From Halichondria panicea (taxonomy: Eukaryota; Porifera; Demospongiae; Suberitida; Halichondriidae): a stretch of 64,000 nucleotides of DNA. The DNA is taken from the NCBI RefSeq assembly GCF_963675165.1, contig NC_087393.1, forward strand, positions 3,167,502-3,231,501, in the 5' to 3' direction. Each line of letters starts with the position of its first letter. The first letter of the stretch is position 1. Under the pieces are notes generated by a model. That model saw only the letters and a list, made by a program, of their open reading frames with translations, had not been told where the DNA came from and did not search any database. Positions 62,401-64,000 of the stretch are shown one piece after another. Position numbers and translations under genes: made by a program.

Positions 62401-64000
62401 TATAATAATTATTAGAGATTAGAATTGCATTCTTATACCTCACTATCACTGATAGGTGCACAGAACTCATTGTAGTCCTCTTCTGCTCTATTTGTAGCTG
62501 TTGTCTCATACTCTTCCTATAATTATTGAGAAAGAGCATTCAGCTGTCATAATTATTAGAGAGCTACCGTATCATCTGGTTAATAAGCGCACATCAACTA
62601 ATAGGCGCATACTGGTTAGCAAACCAAGAGCTTGATAGAAGGCGCATGGTTTTCTGTACAGTTCTCTGCCCAATAACTGGTCTCCACACTTCTTTATAGA
62701 TGCTAAGTCTCTTTCACTACCGGTAGTTGGGTTGCTGCTGTTAGATCTAGACCTCTTGCAGACAAACGATCGAGCTAGCTAATGGAGATTTGCTTCATTG
62801 AAACGTCTGGGCGTGGTTAAAATAAGCGCATCCGGATAATAGGCGCACAGAGGCCTGCAGGCGCATGCGCTTACTAACCAGATCATACATTGCATTCTTA
62901 TACCTCACTATCACTGAGAGGTGCACAGAACTCATTGTAGTCCTCTTCTGCTCTACTTGCTCTATTTGCTATAAGTGGAGCAAACACACTTTCCATTTTC
63001 TCATAGAAGTACTCGAAGACAATCATGGCTCTCTCAACATCCCTCAGACTTACAAAGCTGCACTCATTCTGAAAAGGCGTGTTGGTTGACAAGTCTTTAA
63101 CAGAAAGTAACAAGTAATCACCTTTTGGTTTCTCATGAACTTTTGAGATGCAGCCAGTACTGTTGATATGGCTATAATGACGTCAGAACTCTCATTGCAC
63201 AGCAAGGGGTGTCCGCGTATCTGTATCAGGAAAACAATGACGATATTGATCCTTAGTTATTTTCTCACATGGTCCATGACGATCTGACGGGTGTAGTCAT
63301 ATTCAGTAGCTGTGTTAAGCTGGCCAAAGTCATAGACCAAAGGGCACATACTAGGAGGCAGCTCCAGCACACGGTATACCAACTGACGCAGGGGGATCTT
63401 ACCTGCCACAGTGTGAGGGGAGGTCGTAAAATATTCACAACATACAACCACATAGGCCTGCAAAATTGTCACCTAGCTTCTGTTGAGTCTCTCTCACATA
63501 GAAGCCCAAACCAGCAGTTTCCAGCTTTCTAATCATATCCTCTGAATGCCTGTGTAGAGGGTAGTATAAAATGTATAGTATTTATAGTGACCGACTGTTA
63601 TACAGTTCACTAGCTTACTTTCTGTATGGGTTGCAGGCGGCTATGAAATTAATATCTTTGGAAACTGGTCGACCATTGACTCTCCGATCACACATGACTT
63701 CCTTAATGAGTCCAATACTCTCAGTGGTGTTGGCTTCGTCAAAGAACACCACAGTGCTTAACCTGGGGTCAACTGCCTTGTTGGTCTGAGCTGTTTCTTC
63801 AGCATACTCCACAAAATTGGTGACGTCTAGGTCCGTTACTCCACCATGTATCTGCACACAAGCAACAAGATCTATTTGACCACTGAGCATGCAAGAATTG
63901 GCACTGTACCTTCAGTATGAGCATGTTCTTGAGATCCCTACCGCCCCGTGCCAGGTTACACATGTAGCGGATCAGCCTTGTCTTACCGCAGCCTGTCTCA
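29886..64000 (-). CDS. RNF213-like (mysterin family) giant AAA+ E3 ubiquitin ligase, 5' part off window
   Basis: RNF213 is a giant cytosolic AAA+ protein and E3 ligase acting on lipid droplets and invading pathogens. About 37 minus-strand exons with GT-AG introns follow the family order: AAA core, linker, E3 module, RZ finger, C-terminal domain. Exons: 63910-64000, 63619-63851, 63473-63549, 63269-63402, 63122-63220, 62904-63068, 62439-62516, 62305-62382, 62162-62236, 61620-61842, 59537-59747, 58588-58862, 58331-58520, 58169-58251, 57915-58071, 56593-56786, 46324-46488, 46053-46266, 39810-40001, 39615-39742, 38502-39559, 38028-38450, 37791-37972, 37529-37738, 37113-37342, 36959-37064, 36586-36899, 34274-34385, 33795 to about 34181, then the exons listed in the two last domain entries, to the stop at 29886. 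No lesion is seen. The N-terminus is off-window. A vertebrate RING equivalent was not found. Confidence 0.9.
32743..34385 (-). other. RNF213-like: helical region and RZ zinc finger
   Basis: Exons 34274-34385, 33795 to about 34181, 33622-33738, 33474-33569, 33158-33418 and 33009-33078 lead to the RZ finger split over 32916-32950 and 32743-32846. It reads ECPNGHPYLVGE then CGNPMEQTTCRESGCGASIG: C...H...C...C order as in RNF213 and ZNFX1. In RNF213 the RZ finger, not the RING, is reported to drive lipid ubiquitylation, so this protein may be a functional E3. Confidence 0.9.
34386..36585. other. RNF213-like intron, 2.2 kb, with dispersed repeats
   Basis: A TTGCTAGGATT element lies at 34436-34713, a dispersed repeat (inverted relative to 12690) at about 35630-36240 with GGCTACGCCTCGAGGCATAA, and a degenerate TATAG-type MITE at about 36240-36430. 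A CAAGCTGCGCTGTGCTAATG block near 35190 recurs near 13640 and 56170. No gene recognised. Confidence 0.6.
34436..34713. repeat. TTGCTAGGATT inverted-repeat element, copy 2
   Basis: Left end ATTGCTAGGATTAGC, right end GGCCAATCCTAGCAAT. Shares GTTACAAC and CTGGCCAATCCT with the copy at 14-165. Confidence 0.7.
36586..37972 (-). other. RNF213-like: E3 module core without a recognisable RING
   Basis: Exons 37791-37972, 37529-37738, 37113-37342, 36959-37064 and 36586-36899. The last has RFFIEVVSSLCFGG and TPTIRSFLLQLLLEHE, which in vertebrates directly follow the RING finger. The two exons before it (KSRLRWYRIRALQIFAEKVY and the VQRVLELDQEDDD exon) contain at most one Cys and no C-x2-C pairs. The introns between (about 50-190 bp) do not hide such an exon. 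Confidence 0.8.
38028..40001 (-). other. RNF213-like: FVGFQG/HIDDLR region
   Basis: Exons 39810-40001, 39615-39742, 38502-39559 and 38028-38450. The third carries LLIVQCDSGHLNSDLIACAR, QFVGFQGDPWISVHIDDLRS and ISELFIGRL, all family signatures. An acidic, Ser-rich insert of about 200 residues (EDEMSDSAEHSQRMSDSDID and after) follows that I do not recall in vertebrates. The last exon ends FPFSWFVMDMVDAQRAGML. Confidence 0.88.
40370..40941. mobile_element. TAGCCTCGA-family element, long copy, 572 bp, 9-bp duplication (8/9)
   Basis: The left end TAGCCTCGATCCCAGGCC and right end GAAGGAGGCTA match the copy at 50832. The flanks CTGTTACAG and CTCTTACAG differ at one base. The GCTTGCGCATGCGC motif is near both ends, inverted. 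Confidence 0.82.
42828..43202. repeat. hAT-like non-autonomous remnant (GCGTAGCCAGG ends)
   Basis: The left end is CAAGAGCGTAGCCAGG and the right end, inverted, CAGTGGCATAGCCAGG. CAGTGGCGTAGCCAGG-type ends are, from memory, common among hAT elements. Similar solo ends occur at 49418 and near 50490. The flanks show no clean 8-bp duplication. Confidence 0.5.
43397..43594. repeat. MITE, TACCGTATAGCGGG family
   Basis: Starts TACCGTATAGCGGGTAATTT; the right end is CTTACCCGCT followed by ACATG and TATACGGTA, an insertion within the terminal repeat. It interrupts a simple repeat that begins GTGTCATACAGGATTTTG near 43309. Confidence 0.72.
44051..44206. mobile_element. MITE, CAAGGGCGTATAAAA ends, 156 bp, about 7-8-bp duplication
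   Basis: Inverted ends CAAGGGCGTATAAAA with GAGAGAGGGC just inside are near perfect. GTAATAT flanks it at 44044-44050 and 44207-44213. The duplication length would suit a hAT-type parent, but this is a weak inference. Confidence 0.75.
44862..45128. mobile_element. pogo-like MITE, 267 bp, TA duplication
   Basis: The ends are CAGTAGAACATCGATTATCC and the inverted GATAATCGAGGTTCTACTG, flanked by TA. It is a relative of 58958-59256 and shares the GATGGATCAAGGCGTGGTTT segment in the opposite orientation. Confidence 0.82.
45510..45890. repeat. Minisatellite with GGTCAGACCAGCTCAGATGG units
   Basis: Imperfect units of about 70-80 bp carry AGACTTCTGAGG, CACAGGCAC and GGTCAGA. They create a 143-codon repetitive ORF (45469-45900) that I do not regard as a gene. 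Confidence 0.6.
46053..46488 (-). other. RNF213-like: NRLEKH exon and following exon
   Basis: Exon 46324-46488 encodes LILIAEKDTVYKKFPTPLIN followed by RLEKHF, a family signature. Exon 46053-46266 encodes EAHAFIGYQKDTPAAVVFQA. They form an island of two exons between introns of 10.1 and 6.1 kb. Confidence 0.9.
47820..48014. repeat. MITE, TACCGTATAGCGGG family
   Basis: The left end TACTGTACAGCGGGTATATT has one or two mismatches; the right end AATATACCCGCTATACGGTA is perfect. The inner TTCGAGGGTATAAATGTTTG matches 4920-5080 closely. Confidence 0.78.
49816..50263. mobile_element. CAGAGGAGG-family element B, copy 2, 448 bp, 9-bp duplications
   Basis: It is the inverted counterpart of 26016-26468 along its whole length (for example GATCCAGGATTTAATTGCAA in one, its complement in the other). 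GGGCCGGAC is repeated exactly at 49807-49815 and 50264-50272. With three other perfect 9-bp cases this fixes the duplication length of the family. Confidence 0.9.
50832..51400. mobile_element. TAGCCTCGA-family element, long copy, 569 bp, perfect 9-bp duplication
   Basis: The left end TAGCCTCGATCCCAGGCCGC contains an inner hairpin (AGTGGGCCTGGTATCGA). The right end is GAAGGAGGCTA. GCGAGAGGC is repeated exactly at 50823-50831 and 51401-51409. It is about 95% identical by eye to 40370-40941. No ORF of note. Confidence 0.86.
52108..52708. repeat. TAGCCTCGA-family element, inverted long copy (about 600 bp)
   Basis: Read inverted, it matches the 570-bp copies at 40370 and 50832 (CTGCTTGCGCATGCGC, TTCGATTGAAGG, GACAGGCCACGCCCAT). 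The ends are altered and no clean target duplication is visible, so it is an older insertion. Confidence 0.72.
54383..55113. mobile_element. Fold-back element with 7-bp minisatellite arms, 731 bp
   Basis: The termini TACGGTGGCCCTGA are perfect inverted repeats. Each is followed by an arm of TTGGCAG / TTGGTAG heptamers (54408-54640 and, inverted, 54935-55090). Inner inverted homology continues at AAAGGTTACGAAC-like bases. ATCCTT is repeated at 54377-54382 and 55114-55119, a probable 6-bp target duplication. A solo GGGCCACCGTA end is at about 26511. Confidence 0.78.
55375..55720. repeat. Tandem repeat, three imperfect units of about 100 bp
   Basis: Each unit (plus strand) carries CTTTCGCTTTGT or similar, then AGTAGTAGGAG/ACGAGCCGCTC, then CTTGTTTGCTGCAA, and two carry GGGAGGAGCTGGATG. 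The overlapping minus-strand ORFs come from this periodicity and are not genes. Confidence 0.65.
55970..56045. repeat. Perfect-stem hairpin
   Basis: The arms GGTTATAGTGTCCCT and AGGGACACTATAAC surround a GC-rich inner hairpin with CCTCGGGCTAAAGCCCTCG; outer bases ATAGATACC also pair. Too short and isolated to assign; either a micro-MITE or a structured intronic element. Confidence 0.6.
56236..56434. repeat. MITE, TACCGTATAGCGGG family
   Basis: The left end is TACCGAATAACGGGTAATTT and the right end the inverted GAAATTTCCCGCCATATGGTA. It is more diverged than the copies at 4920 and 47820. Confidence 0.65.
57303..57640 (-). pseudogene. LINE reverse-transcriptase C-terminal remnant
   Basis: The frame includes LEYCAPVWSPHTKKD-like residues (here MEYCAPVWSPHTKKDKHIL), a W-S-V-T-KR-H-ETLSL stretch and QAYKIVNSLDCINF. 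This pattern is typical of the C-terminus of CR1- or Jockey-like ORF2. The fragment is short and surrounded by non-coding DNA, so it is a dead 5'-truncated or internally deleted copy in an RNF213-like intron. Confidence 0.6.
57888..57914. repeat. (TCAC)n microsatellite at a splice donor
   Basis: About six ACTC units (GAGT on the minus strand) run directly up to the donor of the exon ending at 57915. The donor is therefore followed by repeated GTGAGTGAGTGA, offering several frame-shifting alternative GT sites. Confidence 0.7.
58958..59256. mobile_element. pogo-like MITE, 299 bp, TA duplication
   Basis: The ends are CAGTAGAACCTTGATTATCC and the inverted GGATAATCGAGGTTCTACTG, flanked by TA on both sides. 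The spacer includes CCACGCCTTGATCCACCC and GCGCATGCGCA. A relative is at 44862-45128. Ends and TA duplication fit the Tc1/mariner-pogo group. It lies in the intron between exons 58862 and 59537. Confidence 0.82.
59748..61619. other. RNF213-like intron, 1.9 kb, with repeat debris
   Basis: About 59810-60190 holds a degenerate inverted repeat made of TTAAACGCCC and GGGCGTTNAAACGAGATGGG motifs. The rest is AT-rich without recognised features; ORFs such as that at 61076-61348 look like chance. Confidence 0.5.
62162..63402 (-). other. RNF213-like: inter-AAA segment with tandemly duplicated 78-nt exon
   Basis: Exons 63269-63402 (IPLRQLVYRVLELPPSMCPL), 63122-63220 (AISTVLAASQKFMRN) and 62904-63068 (CSFVSLRDVERAMIVFEYFY) are conserved. 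The last ends RAEEDYNEFCAPLSDSE. That end recurs as two extra exons, 62439-62516 and 62305-62382. Each is exactly 78 nt, phase 0, and encodes EEYETT...NRAEEDYNEFCAP. The next exon, 62162-62236, begins KEYETTALPPRHQLL. The duplicated unit is about 137 bp including intron. Confidence 0.82.
62571..62884. repeat. MITE with TCTGGTTARTAAGCGCA ends inside the duplicated-exon intron
   Basis: The left end ATCATCTGGTTAATAAGCGC has an inverted partner at the right (GCGCTTACTAACCAGATCAT). Inner repeats of ATAGGCGCA occur near each end. It separates the parent exon (62904-63068) from the first duplicate (62439-62516), so it probably inserted after the duplication, since the flanking intron halves match the repeat unit. 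Confidence 0.7.
63473..64000 (-). other. RNF213-like: AAA unit with Walker A, Walker B and sensor Asn
   Basis: The window edge falls in the Walker A loop: ETGCGKTRLIRYM at about 63960-64000 (exon end 63910). The next exon (63619-63851) carries GGVTDLDVTNFVEY, the Walker B STVVFFDEANTTESIG, then VMCDRRVNG and the sensor FIAACNPYRK. The exon 63473-63549 continues SEDMIRKLETAGLGFYVRET. These residues should make the unit competent for ATP binding and hydrolysis. Confidence 0.88.

Overview
The window is eukaryotic, intron-rich, AT-rich and heavily loaded with small repeats. Three conserved genes (CCZ1, TANGO6 and an RNF213-type giant AAA+ protein), short GT-AG introns, Ginger-type transposons with introns and many short palindromic elements suggest an early-branching metazoan, most likely a sponge. 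The organism is an inference; I could not search a database.

Left third (1-15,200). CCZ1 lies on the minus strand (11 exons seen, 5596 down to 300, last exons off the left edge). It diverges from a previously unrecognised single-pass membrane protein on the plus strand (5778-7426, four exons, cytoplasmic NPAY motif); the two start codons are 181 bp apart. Tail to tail with the latter is TANGO6 on the minus strand (15135 to 8029, about 12 exons, complete, about 1174 aa). CCZ1 is a Rab7-GEF subunit and TANGO6 a secretory-pathway HEAT-repeat protein, so this part is housekeeping membrane traffic.

Middle (15,240-29,880). This is a transposon nest. A dead poly(A)-tailed retroelement (15380 to about 21010, minus) is split by a Ginger-type DNA transposon (18394-20725) flanked by CCGG duplications. 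A second, inverted Ginger copy (23337-25669) sits inside a larger element with CAGAGGAGG ends (22388-26003). That element and a 453-bp relative (26016-26468) both landed in a 26-bp minisatellite, each with a perfect 9-bp target duplication. A 1.5-kb fold-back structure and several palindromic elements follow.

Right half (29,886-64,000). One very large minus-strand gene, RNF213-like (mysterin family), runs from beyond the right edge to its stop at 29886. The window holds the end of the AAA+ core (Walker A, Walker B and sensor motifs of one AAA unit, then a second complete unit), the linker, the E3 module, an RZ zinc finger and the C-terminal domain. No RING finger is found where RNF213 normally carries one. 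A small in-frame exon has been duplicated in tandem. Introns of 6 and 10 kb are filled with MITEs and other repeats.

Recurring families recognised by their ends: (1) CAGAGGAGG with 9-bp duplications; (2) TAGCCTCGA palindromes, also with 9-bp duplications, from 52 to 572 bp; (3) TACCGTATAGCGGG MITEs; (4) pogo-like MITEs with TA duplications; (5) a fold-back element whose arms are a 7-bp minisatellite. The first two look like Mutator-type non-autonomous families, on duplication length alone.
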